This document shows, piece by piece, positions 1 to 11,120 of a DNA stretch of 64,000 nucleotides. Every line of letters starts with the position of its first letter. Position 1 is the stretch's first letter. Position numbers and translations under genes: made by a program. Under the pieces are notes generated by a model. The model was not told where the DNA came from, did no database searches, and worked only from the letters and a program-made list of their open reading frames with translations. This DNA comes from Eudromia elegans (Eukaryota > Chordata > Aves > Tinamiformes > Tinamidae): the NCBI GenBank assembly GCA_003342815.1, contig PTEX01000049.1, positions 1,771,810 through 1,835,809 on the forward strand. The letters are read 5' to 3'.

Positions 1-2508
1 ACAGCGGCAGCCGCCCGCACCCGGCCCCTGCCCCGAGCGTCACCGCTCCCCTGGTCCCTGGCAAACCAAGTCACCCTTAACTGGGCTGTAGAGCAAGGCA
101 AGGGGGGCCCAAGGGAGGCAGGAGCTCAGCTGGAGGCAGCTGTGGAGGCTCCAAAGCCGGAGAAGCTCTAGGGACTTGGAGCAGCCCAGACCTGTCCCCG
201 AAAGGTGGATTCCCACCAAATTAAAGGCTGCACCTGGGGCTGAAGCCCAACAGTCTCCCCTGTCTCTGCGCTCCTCGCTGCCACAGCTCTGCAATAGCAG
301 CTTGTGCTTACAGACAAGACCATGGACTGGCTCCCTGTCTGCAGCTAGCAGAAACCTTTCTTTTTAATGAGGATCGTTAAACACATCACACTTTTCCCTA
401 ATCCCTGAGCAACCCCTGATTGCCTGTACTGAGAAACGGAGAGTGGAAGAAGCAGGGTAGAGGAGAGAGGGCATGTGTGCATGTATGCAGACAAGTGAGG
501 CAGCCCCAATTCTGCTAATAAAAATCTTGGATTTATTTCTGCCGCTCCCTATGGAGCAGTCCTCTTGGAGATGCAGATCTCTAGCTCAAAATGAGATGCA
601 ATTTAAACAAGACAAAACACCTTGGCAACTCGCTCGCTTGCCAGATCATGATTTACCGAAAGTGACTCAGGAACCACAGAGTAGCTTGTTTCCATACTGA
701 GTCCATAATTAATTAGGTCCTAGACCTGCACCGGGCTAGGAAACATCTCTGGCCTTTAACTGGCTGCTGCACAAGGGCAGCAAGCGCGGGAGGAAGCAGC
801 AGCGTGCGGCAGGATGGCGCTTCTGGGGCCAGAGATAAAGCAGCGAAAGCACGGAGAGGAGGCTGAGGATATTACATTTCTCCCTGGCAAGCGGGTGGCT
901 CTTTTCAAGGATAATCTCCACGGCCCTTGTCCTGCTCTCTGAAACAGGGAGCGCGTGTTGGCTAGCAACGGCANCCCCCGCGCCGATAAGCCCGCAGAAA
1001 CTGGGGCACCAAACGAGAACTCGCTGCAAGCGCCGAGGAAATCCACAGCTTGGGGAGGCAAAGTATAATTATTTTAAACAACTCAAGCTAAAGTAACCGT
1101 CTTGGTTTCCAGATGAGAGGCCCTGTCACCACAAGCATGGCCTGCTGGCTCCCTCAGCGTCCGCCGCCGCCTCTGCTGCTAGCAGGAAGCCTGGGCTCTT
1201 CCCAAAGGGCTTTCCTGGCCCTCCTCGGGTTTCCTTTCAACCCTCTGCGTCCTCGAGACGTCCCAAGCGCTGGGCTAGCCACAAGCCTTCCCCAGAGCAT
1301 TCGCTGGCCACGCACCCACGCCGGCCTTGGGTCAGAAACAGCCATCGCAGGAGGACGGTGGCAGCTTGCTGCCGCAGCACGCTTGCACAGCGAGCAGAAG
1401 AAAACAATTAACTTGGGTAGGCACCTCCAGGCACACTAAGGAGGACTAGGGAAAGCTTAAACTNGGCACACAGAAGTCAGGACTGCAGTTTTAAGGTCTT
1501 ACTTTGAAGGTCCATGAAAATAAACAACCTGCCTCGCCTACATGGACAGAACAGGGCTCTGGATGGCTGGGGCACAGGTAGTTTATTGCAATGTGTCAGC
1601 AAGCCCCAGTGTGTGCCCCACAAGCTATGCTAAAATAAAAGAGCACTCGGATCATTCTGCCCGTCTGATGGAGGTTGGTGTAAATGAGGGCCTGTTTAAA
1701 AGGACAAAATGGAAGAAAATAAATGTAATCTCTTAAAACAACATTGTTCAGGGAAACGGAATCAGAGTGCATATATGAATTCGCTTTTGCTTGTGTCACA
1801 ACAAAGATGACAGACAAAGAGGAGAGAAAAATATGAAATGAACAGTTTCTCCCTTCCCCTTCACACCATACATACGTGCCCATGGAGAACAGATGGAAGA
1901 GGCGCGCATCATGCCGAGAGAGGAGAAGTGTTTGAAGGTTTTTCAGAGGGGGAAAGCGAGACAGATGTCATGGTTATGTCAGTATTAAAAACCTTGATCA
2001 CACTTGCAGCAGTGGGATATTAGTATGGGGAGAGCATGGGGGCTGCTCCGTGCTTTGAAAGAAGACCGGGCATGTGCCAAGAGCTGAATTTATGGAAGAA
2101 GCCCCCTCTCCTTGCTTGCCATGGAAAACCTTTCAGCATCCACCATAAAGGGGAATTTATTGCTGAAATTAAACAACATCGTGGCAGCATTTGCTCTTCA
2201 GTAATCCCTAACAACAAGTCAGGAGCTGCAGGGCTGAGACACCAAGGAGCAGGCCCACGGCACAGAGCAGGAGGGGAATAGCCTCAAATTGTCCCCGGGT
2301 ACCGTCCTGGCAAAATGCTCTCTGGGTTATCCCGCAGCTCTCCCTTCCCAACACCTGCTTGTCATCCCAGCACGACCCGGGAATTTGCACTGGATGCAGC
2401 TTCCCATTCAAGGGAAAAAGCGAGGCCGAGCACAGGGTCGAAGCCACGTTGGCTGCCCAAGCCACAGGGCACCTAGAGCACGGGCAGACGTTAAGCTCAG
2501 GAACTCAC
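1..2508 (-). other. Part of intron 18, no gene seen
   Basis: Sequence 3' of the domain III S1 exon. I looked for IIIS2-S4 on the minus strand and did not find it, so the intron continues past the left edge. Short ORFs on both strands have no recognisable domain. Ambiguous bases occur at 973 and 1464. Confidence 0.75.
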
Positions 2509-2632
2509 AGCGCTGTGGGGCTCGATNTTGGGTCGTTCCATGGCAATGGTAATGCAGTTCAGGAAAATGATGACCAAGACGATATGATCAAACATCTTGT
2601 GCGTGATGATTTTATTGCACATCAGACGGAAT
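2509..2632 (-). CDS. CACNA1G: CACNA1G exon 18: IIIS1 segment
   Basis: 124 bp; the first base completes an arginine codon, then 41 codons follow: [20 protein letters not shown] (pre-S1 and start of IIIS1), then [14 protein letters not shown] and IEPHSA. Acceptor preceded by an excellent pyrimidine tract (TTTCTTTTTCTTCCTCTTTC), donor GCT|GTGAGT, phase 0. The ambiguous base at 2527 is the third base of AAn, Lys or Asn; Lys is expected from the family. The next exon (IIIS2) is not in the window. Confidence 0.96.
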
Positions 2633-3587
2633 CTGCCCAGAAAGAGGAAGAAAAAGAAAGACACACATAGGAGNTGTTAATGCTCGAGGGTTGGAGATGA
2701 ACACGCTCTCGTCAGCGCAGCAGCTCCAAGCACAGCAGGAGGATTCAGCACTCTGTTTGCAAAGCAGATGAGCTGCAATCTCCCAGCCCCTGCTCTGGCA
2801 TAGCTGCATGTTGCAGGCAGATCTGCGTACGAATAGGAAAGGACCTGAGCTACAGGAGCGAGCCACGGATTTCAAGCTCTGGTAATAGGCACCGAGGACT
2901 TAGGCTCATTTGAAACCAAGCAGCTGTTCCTGCAGCTCAGACATGCGTCCGGGTTGGGATCCGAGCTCTCCTCTTGTCCGTAATGCTCGGGTTTAGCTTA
3001 AATAATGAAAGCAATACCCCCACCAAGCATGTAAGGCTTGAGCACACCACGTGGAACAGAAGGACAGGAGCTATTTATTGCGACAGATGGCTGTACGCTG
3101 ACCCAGGATTTATAATCTCGTATTACATTTCCCAAAGTCTGTTTCCGAAAATCTCTCTAATCTTTATATGAATGAACTTGAGGGCTGCCCAGGGCCCACN
3201 AGCCCAGCCCCAGGACGCGGGTGGGCCTGGCAGGCCCAAAGGAGCTCAGGCTCCCCAGGCCAGGGGAGGGCACTTTGCCAGGGGTTGTTAGGAGAGGAGG
3301 GAAGGGGAAGAAGACAGAAGTCCAGGGTGAGAGGCAGTTTTAACAAGGTCTGCGATATCATAAGCATGCACCTGCTGCAAGCTTATATTTCTACAGGTAT
3401 CCTTTAAGGTATCCTTAGTCCTGTTTGCTGCCTAGCCATGCTGTACTATCAGAGCAGGGCTTCCCTGCTCAGGTTTGCAGCTGGGAATGAGGTGNACTGA
3501 CGCACGGAGACCGTGCTGGGACACACGGNCAACGTGAGCCCTCGCCACCTCGANGGCAAGCGCTTCTGCCCGCGCGTTCTGCCTTAC
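2633..3587 (-). other. Intron 17
   Basis: 955 bp between the last II-III linker exon and IIIS1. Apart from the strong pyrimidine tract of the exon 18 acceptor, I see nothing notable. Ambiguous bases occur at about 2674, 3200, 3495, 3529 and 3554. Confidence 0.8.
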
Positions 3588-3688
3588 CTTGAGTGAGGAG
3601 CGAACACGTAGATGGACCAGGAGTCTCTCTCTTTGCACCAGGTGGGGAGGTGCGCCCAAACCCAAGCCTTCAGGCGGTCCCTTTTGCT
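3588..3688 (-). CDS. CACNA1G: CACNA1G exon 17: end of II-III linker
   Basis: 101 bp encoding SKRDRLKAWVWAHLPTWCKE then RDSWSIYVFAPHS plus two bases. It aligns with the mammalian segment SKGERVRAWIRARLP...RDSWSAYIFPPQS that leads into domain III. Acceptor ...TTTCCTCCTAG, donor AG|GTAAGG. It is among the more divergent exons here, but the spacing of the Trp, Cys and RDSW landmarks is kept. Confidence 0.93.
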
Positions 3689-6335
3689 CTAGGAGGAAAA
3701 CAGACGGCACGTTGTAGTCTCTTATTGCAGCCCATCGGCAGGGCCTCTTGGCTGCGCGTTGCTGCTGCCGAGAAGCTCGGGGAGCTGCTCTGCTTGCAGG
3801 ATGCTCCAGGCATCCCAATGCATGGGGCAGAATGGGGACAGGGACACAGGATTGCAAAGAAATCTGCTGTTCTGCCCAAGTAAAATCCCCCACGGTTCCC
3901 ACTCGAGGGGGCTCATCGACCTCAACCCACAGCCCACAAGATCGAACCTGCACGGAGCAGCCTCAGTCGCTCTGGATGCTTAGCAGACGCTCAACTGAAT
4001 CTCTGAATTTTCCTCTCTTTTAGAGGAATATACAAGGCTTATGCTGGATGTTCCACCAGGAGCTTGCTGGGCCCAGTCCCACAAAGTCCTCCACCCAAAG
4101 GAGTCCCCAGGGACCTGCGCTTTGCTCCACGAGCACCACGGCAAGCGGCTGCCTCTCGTTCAGCCCGCCCCGATTAGATGGGCAGATTACAAAGCCAGAA
4201 GGGAACATCGTGGCCAGCGAGTCCGACCTCCTGGATGAACGCGGGCTGTGCAGCAACCCCGAATTAATTCCTGCTTGAACTGCAGGGCATCCTCAGCCAG
4301 ACATACAGTCCATACTGTCTGCGAGGTTGTTTAAGGCCAGGAGGACAGACTTTAAGGCCTGGGTCAACAAGGCAACTGAAGACAAGAAGCAGCAGATATG
4401 AAGGGGATGCCTTGCCCTGGCTGCACCAGCCTGGGGATTAGGGCGTCTTGACTTCTCAGCAGGTCTCTGAAGAGAGGTCAGCACCTTTAATCTGACTTAC
4501 ACAACACTGCTGTGAACTAGCCCCCGAGCAAGCAGAAGCATTCACCCAGGACACAACTACCCAGACCGACACCTTCGCCCCACACCAGGGCTTCCCCCTC
4601 CAAATCAAAGCATCGGATGAAAAATGCACGGATCAGTTCGAGCAATATCAGCACAACACATTGCACTTGCAGACGACTAAAACAAAACTCATGCTCCTCT
4701 GTGACTCCGATTTCCCCCCATGACATGGCTTAGATGGGCGCACACCTGGGTTGGGGCTACGCAGGCTCCCTTCAGCTGGTCACAAATGGATCTGCAAAGG
4801 AGCAGGGATGTTTGNAGCACAGGAGAGGAACCTCTGCTCTCGCCCGCGGGACTGAGGCACTTTTATTTACTTTAGCTTGGAAATAGGGAAGGGGAATTCT
4901 GTGCTCCTTTGGAGCCAAACCATGAGCAGCTCAAGGTATTCCGGACTGTAAAAATGGGATTTGTTAGGGTAATTGAGCCAAATGGAGGAAATGCTTTGTG
5001 TTCCCCTTTGTGCTCAGCCGGGGGTCTCATTAGCGATGGGTAATAGCNAGTACAGTGCCTGTTTTAATGAAAGCACTTGGTGACAACCTGAACCTTGTGC
5101 AAAATGAAAGCCACCGTGTGAAAATATAAAAGTCTGAGCAAAGAAAAAAGGGGATTTTTTCTACCCTTTTCCTTTGGCTGTTCATCCTTCCTTCCCCTTC
5201 TGTGCAAACACACACCACACCAGCAGATCCTGGCCACATCTTGGCCATTTTCACATTCATTTCCCAACTGCTCCCAAACGCTCCTNTCTCTCTAAACTGT
5301 ATTTAATAGAGCACGCATCCTTGGGGCTGCGTTATCCCTCCTAGCATCCTAGTTAGTTTAATTATCCTTGGATTTAACAAAGATAAATAAATGGATAAAA
5401 TTAGGTGCCTGCTTGGAGTTGCAGCAAGAGCAGCAACTGCCACCCCAGGCTCTGGACCCGGAGCAGGAGCTGGGACTTGGTCCGGTTCATTTTGTGAGCT
5501 GGAAGGATTCCAGCAGGATCTCTTATTCAAAGCAGTTCTGGTATTTATCATGGGGATTTGTACTGAATGGGAATGCGTCAGCAGCACCGAATGCTTCTTT
5601 ATATTCCTTTTGTCCAATTTTAATGCCAAGGATATTTCGGGGTTTGTCTAATTGTTGCAGCTTGCAGTTCANGGGCTAGCTCAGATAACAAGGGCAAAAA
5701 GCGATCTCCCCTCGCGTCCCTCCATTCAACGTGCTGGAGTAAGGGCAGGCACCGCGGCCCAGCCTGCGTCCTGCGTTGTGCGGGGCCCAGCGCTTCCCTC
5801 GGATGCAGCCGTGGAAATGGAAAGGCAAAGGAATCCCTCCAGCCCCGCACCCTGGGAAGAGCCCAGCTTGGCAGCTCGAGCCGAACGCGAGATATTTGCA
5901 AAATAAAAACGAGCCCTGCCAGCCCCAGCGCCGTCCAGCGCTCCCTCCGCGAGGGCCAGGCGCGCACACTGCTCACAATCAGGCTGATTGCTGCTCAAGC
6001 CCGCATTATGTTCAAAGGGANATATCAAGGAGGCCGCTTAAATCAAATCTATTTGTCCACAAAACACACCTGGACAGGATGAATAAAGACGGGATGGGAG
6101 GGAGCGAGAACTACTCTTNGATTCGGTCGCTAGCGCTTTAGATCCCGTGTCCTGACGTGCTCTCAGCCCAATGGGCCTCCCCTTGGAGGGGTCTGCGGGG
6201 ACGAGGCACNCACTCGAATCTCACTAATAAGCAGCGATGGAGCCTTCATCTACCGCAGTGCAAACAGCCCCCTCGAACCCCACGCTAAGGAGAGCTCCTG
6301 ATAAATAGTGTGCTTTTTCCTAGCGTGCTTTCTGC

Positions 6336-6358
6336 TTTTTTTTCTTTTTTTTTTTTTT
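6336..6358. repeat. T-rich homopolymer tract
   Basis: Twenty-two T with one interrupting C in intron 16. Confidence 0.85.
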
Positions 6359-8859
6359 GAGATATTAATGCACTGCTGAGGGCAAGATGAAAGGCAGCTC
6401 ACATTAAAAGATGACTGATACACTTGGAGTAAGCAGGAGGGTTAAATCTATAAAAGATTTATAATAAAGACGGGGGGGAAACTGCTGCAAAGCTCCCCCC
6501 GAGGCAGCGCTGAGCTGCAGGGGAGCTGGGAGCACCTCGAGGTGCTCAGGACCCGACACCGGCCCTCGGGGTGTTCAGAGGGGCAGGATGAGAGGGGTTA
6601 GGGCACGTGTTTAGGGCACAGAATAAGGCAGCACGGCCCGAGATGAAAGGAGCTGCAACGTGCAATGTTCACACACAACCCGGATCGGGGCCCGTTCGCT
6701 TTGCAGGGGATGGGGAGGGACGCGGTTTGCTCGAAGACACCTTTGGTGCCAGATCAAACAGCTTCTCTTCCCACTCCGAGCGCTCAGTCCCTGGCTTTTC
6801 ACACGGCAGTGATTTTTTTTTTCTGCCTTTTTTCCCTGAAATTTTGCAGCTGGTGCTGGCAGTGACCTGTAACAAAACCCAGACAAGCAGATCTGAGCAG
6901 CACAGATGTCCGCAGAGATCCCCGTGCTGCTCATGGAAGTTCCTCCTCTACCTCCATGCAACAAATAGCAGAGTTTTGTCCCCCGATCNTAAATTTTTGG
7001 GGGGAGAAGAGCTATTAGGGGCCTGATTCAGGCCCCTTAGAGCAATGTAAATTTAGAATAAACTCTTTGAAAGCAGTGGAGTGGCACTAATATAATGGGA
7101 GGCTGCGAGATCCAAATGAAATCCTTGCACTTTCCTTTATTTCTGTGCAGAGGCAATCAAAACCATCCAGCAAGGAGAGCTTGTTAAGCTTTGTTGCAGA
7201 AGGGCATATTTAGGATTACTTTGATCTGAATAACAGTCGAGTTCTTTTCTTCTTTGTTGGTGGGGGAGTTTGGGATAATTTTTTTTCCTCCAATTTAAAA
7301 AATAATGACTTTTCCCCCNACTTTGTCAAGGTTAATTTAGGGGCAAAGAATCCCCCCAAAAACGTCAGGAGGAATTCACAAAGGGAGGCACAGCAACCCG
7401 AGAGGCTGATTTCACTAATCTAAGCAATATATTCCAATCCCTCTGGTTTAGAGACTTGCAGTGAATACATATTTAAGAGCANGAGGAAAGGCAACTGCCA
7501 GCTGAGGATGTCCCAGCTGCTCGCTGCGGAGATACCGCAGGCGGAGGCACGCTTGGGTTTTTTGCCGTTTTTGTGGGGCTTTTTTGTCTTTTTAATCCTT
7601 TTTTTCCTGCCGTTATTTACCTAAGCGTTTGTGCCCGAGCGCTCTGCGGGAGCGGATTCGGAGACCTCGGGTCCGAGCAGAGCTCAGCACGCAGGCGAGG
7701 GAGAAGGCTGCTCCTCTACAGCACGAGCAGCGTGATAATGGAGANGGAAACCAGGCGTCTCCTTCAGGAGAACGTAGCCAGGGCTGCGGGGGCGGATGGG
7801 ACGGGGACAGCGGGGAAAGGGACGCTCCGCGTGCCACCTCGCGACGTTCCGGANGCCGGAGGGGAGCTGGCAGCAACCTGCTTGTGGGAAGCAGGCAGAG
7901 CAAGAGACCTGCGGGATGCTCTGGGCCCNCCAGCCCTTTGGCTCAGGTGGGCTGGAAAACACAGGGCAGGCAGGAACACAAAAGCAACCCTGCTCTGGCT
8001 ACGCAGGACACATTTTATGGAGGTTAAGAGCCAGGTGAGGACACTCGGGGACGCTCGGGTTGAGGCGCCGTGCTGCAGAGGCAACGGGGCAATGGCTCTT
8101 TCAAGGCAGCTTGTGGCTGTCAGCAGAAACTTTCCCCTGTAATTCACTTGCTGGGGCCTTTTGCATCCCTGCACATCCTCCACAGCCCATTTTCATTCAA
8201 CAAACCCAGTGAAATACAGTGAAATCACGTCCACGAGCTGCAGCTTTTGCATTCTCAATAGNACCCCGGTTACCACTGAAGTAATAATTGCACGAATCTT
8301 CCTCCCCAAAAAACCCACTCTTGCAAGACTGACAGAACAACCGCCTGGGCATGGTGGTCTCGGNCCACCCGCCTTCTTAAGCCCAAGAAAAAGCCAGACT
8401 AAAATAAGAAAACAANCAAAGTTGGAGGGACCGGCCATGCCCAACGATGCCTTTGGGTANGGCAGGGAATCCTCTACGTTCCCTCCCCACGTGCTGTTCC
8501 CAGAGAGGATCCTGCTGCCCTCGCCAGCTGCAGGAGGAGCTTCTCAAGATGCCCTCAAGCCTTTGCAAAGTCCCCCAGCCGGTGCCCGGTCGTTGGACCC
8601 CGTTGCCGGCCCCATTCCCACCACTTTGCCCCTGCTTGGGGTCAGCAAGGAGGGCACCAGCTCGGACCAGCTCTTAGCGTTTCACCGCATCCCTCGTGTG
8701 GAGGGAGTTTCTCCCGAGTCCCTGCGGCGTTTCCACCGTTTGGGCAGTGGCAGCACGTAGCAAACTGCACGCCTTGATTTGAAAGCGCCGATCGAGGCAA
8801 CCCGCAAGCTGGAGATGCCTCTTTGCTGTCTTGCACCCTAATCAGCTCAAAATTACAGC

Positions 8860-9020
8860 CGATTCTTCTTCTCCCGCTGCCATGCTTTTAGCTAACATTT
8901 TCTAAATGGCACTTTTCAAGCGTGTGAAAGAGAGGCGCTTATTGGACTAATGCCTCTTCATATTGAAATTAATGCAAAGCCTTTGAAATTACTACTGTCT
9001 CCATGGGACTAATGCCTCCN
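8860..9020. promoter_or_regulatory. AT-rich island with POU/SOX-like motifs and a direct repeat
   Basis: Contains attaatgcaaagcctttgaa, which resembles a POU octamer (ATGCAAA-) next to a SOX-like CTTTGAA. A 13-bp direct repeat, ggactaatgcctc, occurs at 8944-8956 and 9006-9018. Enhancer function is only a guess from motif content. Confidence 0.25.
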
Positions 9021-9398
9021 GGGGACTCGTGGGCCAAACCCTGCCCTTTCGGTGCCTGTTGATGTCAACAGGAACCGCTGCCGGGCAGCGGGGGGCAGAG
9101 CCCCCAGTGATAGCCGGAGACCAGAAGAAGTTACTGGTTAAAACAACACATGGTGCCGAGATAACCGGAGGACGGCAGGGCCTCCACGATGCACCTTCCA
9201 GTGGGACCTCNGTCCCGATTTCTGCATCCTGAACTACACAAAACGGCACTGAAATACAGGTTGCAAAACCAGCAGTAACTCTGAGGGCTTCTCCAACCCA
9301 AACCTGCCCCGGTGCGCGGATGAGGCCCTTGCAGCGAGGCCGCCCGAGCCGGGGAGCTGCAGTGGAAACGCCGGCGCGAGCGCCGAGCCTCCCCTTAC

Positions 9399-9839
9399 CA
9401 TGTTGCCTTCGTCGTCGCCGTCGTCGCAGTCCTGCCGGGGGTCGTCGGGCGGCAGCTGGCGCAGCAGGAGGCCCGCGGCCGTCTTGCCGTTGCAGTCGCG
9501 GTGCTCCGGGGCGCGGGCGCTGTGCGCGCTGCCGCTGCGGTGCCGCGGCGGCACCTGCAACGTGTCCTGGAGGTCGAAGGAGCCTCTCGTCTCCAGCGAC
9601 TCCATGCGATGGGGTAACGAGCCNTTGAAGCTGCCCGCTCGGCTGGAGCGCTCCTCGTCCGAGCTGTCCCCTTCCTCGGAGCTCTCCTTGCCCTCTCCGG
9701 ACAGCAGGGACCTGCGCTCCCCGCTCTGCCCCCGGCGCTTGAGGCTGGGAGCGCGGCCGATGCTGTTCCAGCTCGAGCGGCGGCTGTTCCAGCTGCTGCC
9801 GGCGCTCCAGGGGCTGTGCGGGGAGCTCCGGACGCTGGA
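9399..9839 (-). CDS. CACNA1G: CACNA1G exon 16: II-III linker, serine/arginine-rich block
   Basis: 441 bp, 147 codons, phase 0 at both ends. It includes [40 protein letters not shown], an acidic stretch ([17 protein letters not shown]), [10 protein letters not shown], and ends [10 protein letters not shown] before donor ATG|GTAAGG. These motifs identify Cav3.1; Cav3.3 shares [10 protein letters not shown] but not [10 protein letters not shown]. The ambiguous base at 9624 leaves one residue undetermined (AAn, Lys or Asn) in SFxGSLPHR. Symmetric phase means it could be skipped without a frameshift. Confidence 0.95.
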
Positions 9840-10014
9840 CTGCGGGAAGGACACGAAGACGAGAGCGTCACCCCCAGGCCCGTCGCCCCAACCCGAGTGC
9901 CACCCGCAGGACCTGCGCGAGCGAGGACGGCGTGAGCAGAGCCCGGGCGGACAGATGGGCACGGCGCAAATAGCCCAGCAAAGCCAAGAGGAGCGGAGGA
10001 GGAGCAGCGAGTAC
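9840..10014 (-). other. Very short GC-rich intron 15
   Basis: 175 bp intron between two II-III linker exons, with donor GTACTC and acceptor CTTCCCGCAG. If retained, the frame runs into a stop at 9868-9870 and 175 is not a multiple of three, so retention would truncate the channel in the II-III linker. Confidence 0.85.
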
Positions 10015-10199
10015 CGGGGACTTGAGCTCGTGAGCGGCGGGGTCCACGGAGACGCCGCTCGCCCGGCGGGACTCGTAGCCCTGCGCCGCCTCTCCGAACG
10101 CGGCGTTCTTGGGCATGGGCATGGGGGTGGCCGCCGTGTGGATGATGAGCGGCGGCGTGAGGCTCTTCTTCAGCTCCGGGTGGTCGCTCAGGGACAGCA
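10015..10199 (-). CDS. CACNA1G: CACNA1G exon 15: II-III linker, [10 protein letters not shown] block
   Basis: 185 bp encoding [20 protein letters not shown] and [15 protein letters not shown], ending AAHELKSP. The [12 protein letters not shown] block is shared with mammalian Cav3.1. Acceptor ...GTTTTCCAG at 10200, donor CCG|GTACTC (a weak donor), phase 0. The downstream intron is only 175 bp, but splicing it restores [18 protein letters not shown], which matches the continuous mammalian protein well. Confidence 0.93.
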
Positions 10200-11026
10200 C
10201 TGGAAAACACAAGTGGTTTCTTGGTGGCTTTTAGCGGAGGTGCCCAGGCTACCTGTGCTCGACTGGCAAAGCGGGGAGCAGCTCTCGAGGGGAAAGTTCT
10301 GCTCTGAATATGGTGAGGATGGGGGCCAGGAGGGTAGTTGGGAGATGAGCTCCTCCCTCAACACAGCAGAGGAACACGGGGTGCAGGGGGTGTGAGTCAA
10401 GAATGGATCAGGCCCCAAGGAGCAAGGACAGCAGATGTGGCTGCTGCCCCTCAACTGTCCAACGAACCCCCTCCAGCTACTTCCCCTCCAGCCTTTTCCT
10501 CTTCCCTGCTCTGTTCCTTCCCCACCAGCTGGCTGCTTTTCAGAATCCCCCACCCCTGAGCATTCACTCCCAGTCCCCTTCTTCCCAAGGACCATCTCTG
10601 CCCTGCAAGCTCTCCCCTTCCTCTCTGCTCTGGCTCCATCATCATTTTCCCTTCCTGGCTATCCCAGAGCCTCCTCCTCCCCATCATCCCCCTGTCCACC
10701 AGCACCACCCCAGCATCTCCTCTGCCGGCTGCGGGCATGGGGACGGTGCCACACANCCCAGCACTCGCTCCTCTTTCCTCAACAGATACCCTATCTCCAA
10801 GCCTAGGCCTCAGGTTCCGTTGCAAGATGAACTATGGGCTCCAGCAGCCCTTCTTGTCCCCGTTCCTGATCCAAACCCAAGCTGGAAGTCTGCTGGCTGC
10901 AGCTGCACTCACAGCAGCTCGGACTGCAGTGTCCTCCCTAGGAGGCTCTTCCTATGTGGGATACGTCGTTTTTGCAGCAAAACGAGGTCCCTGCAGAAGA
11001 CCCTGCAGCTCGGGGTTGTTACTTAC
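10200..11026 (-). other. Intron 14
   Basis: 827 bp, pyrimidine-rich on the plus strand around 10440-10700. No exon, repeat family or other feature recognised. Confidence 0.8.
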
Positions 11027-11120
11027 AGGCTGGATTNGACAAGTTTTTCTTAAGTCCAGCCTCTTCTTCCAGGCTGTGAGGGAAAAGATCCCCCTCAGAA
11101 TCGGACTTGGAAGCGTCGCC
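11027..11120 (-). CDS. CACNA1G: CACNA1G exon 14: proximal II-III linker
   Basis: 94 bp encoding GDASKSDSEGDLFPHSLEEE then AGLKKNLSNPA plus one base. It corresponds to the GDANKSESEPDFF... segment of mammalian Cav3.1. Acceptor ...TTTTGCTCTAG, donor CCT|GTAAGT. An ambiguous base at about 11037 falls in the wobble position of a serine codon (TCn) and does not change the protein. Because 94 is not a multiple of three, skipping it alone would shift the frame. Mammalian CACNA1G is alternatively spliced in this part of the linker. Confidence 0.93.

Larger units (their letters stand above)
3689..9398 (-). other. Intron 16
   Basis: 5.7 kb with no coding exon. A T-rich run lies at 6336-6358. AT-rich stretches at about 6290-7480 and 8860-9020 look less neutral than the surrounding GC-rich sequence. 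Many isolated ambiguous bases occur throughout. Confidence 0.75.

Noticed and set aside
9400..10395. 331-codon plus-strand ORF
   Set aside because: It is antisense to CACNA1G exons 15 and 16, which have clear homology and splice sites; it is a shadow of GC-rich coding sequence.
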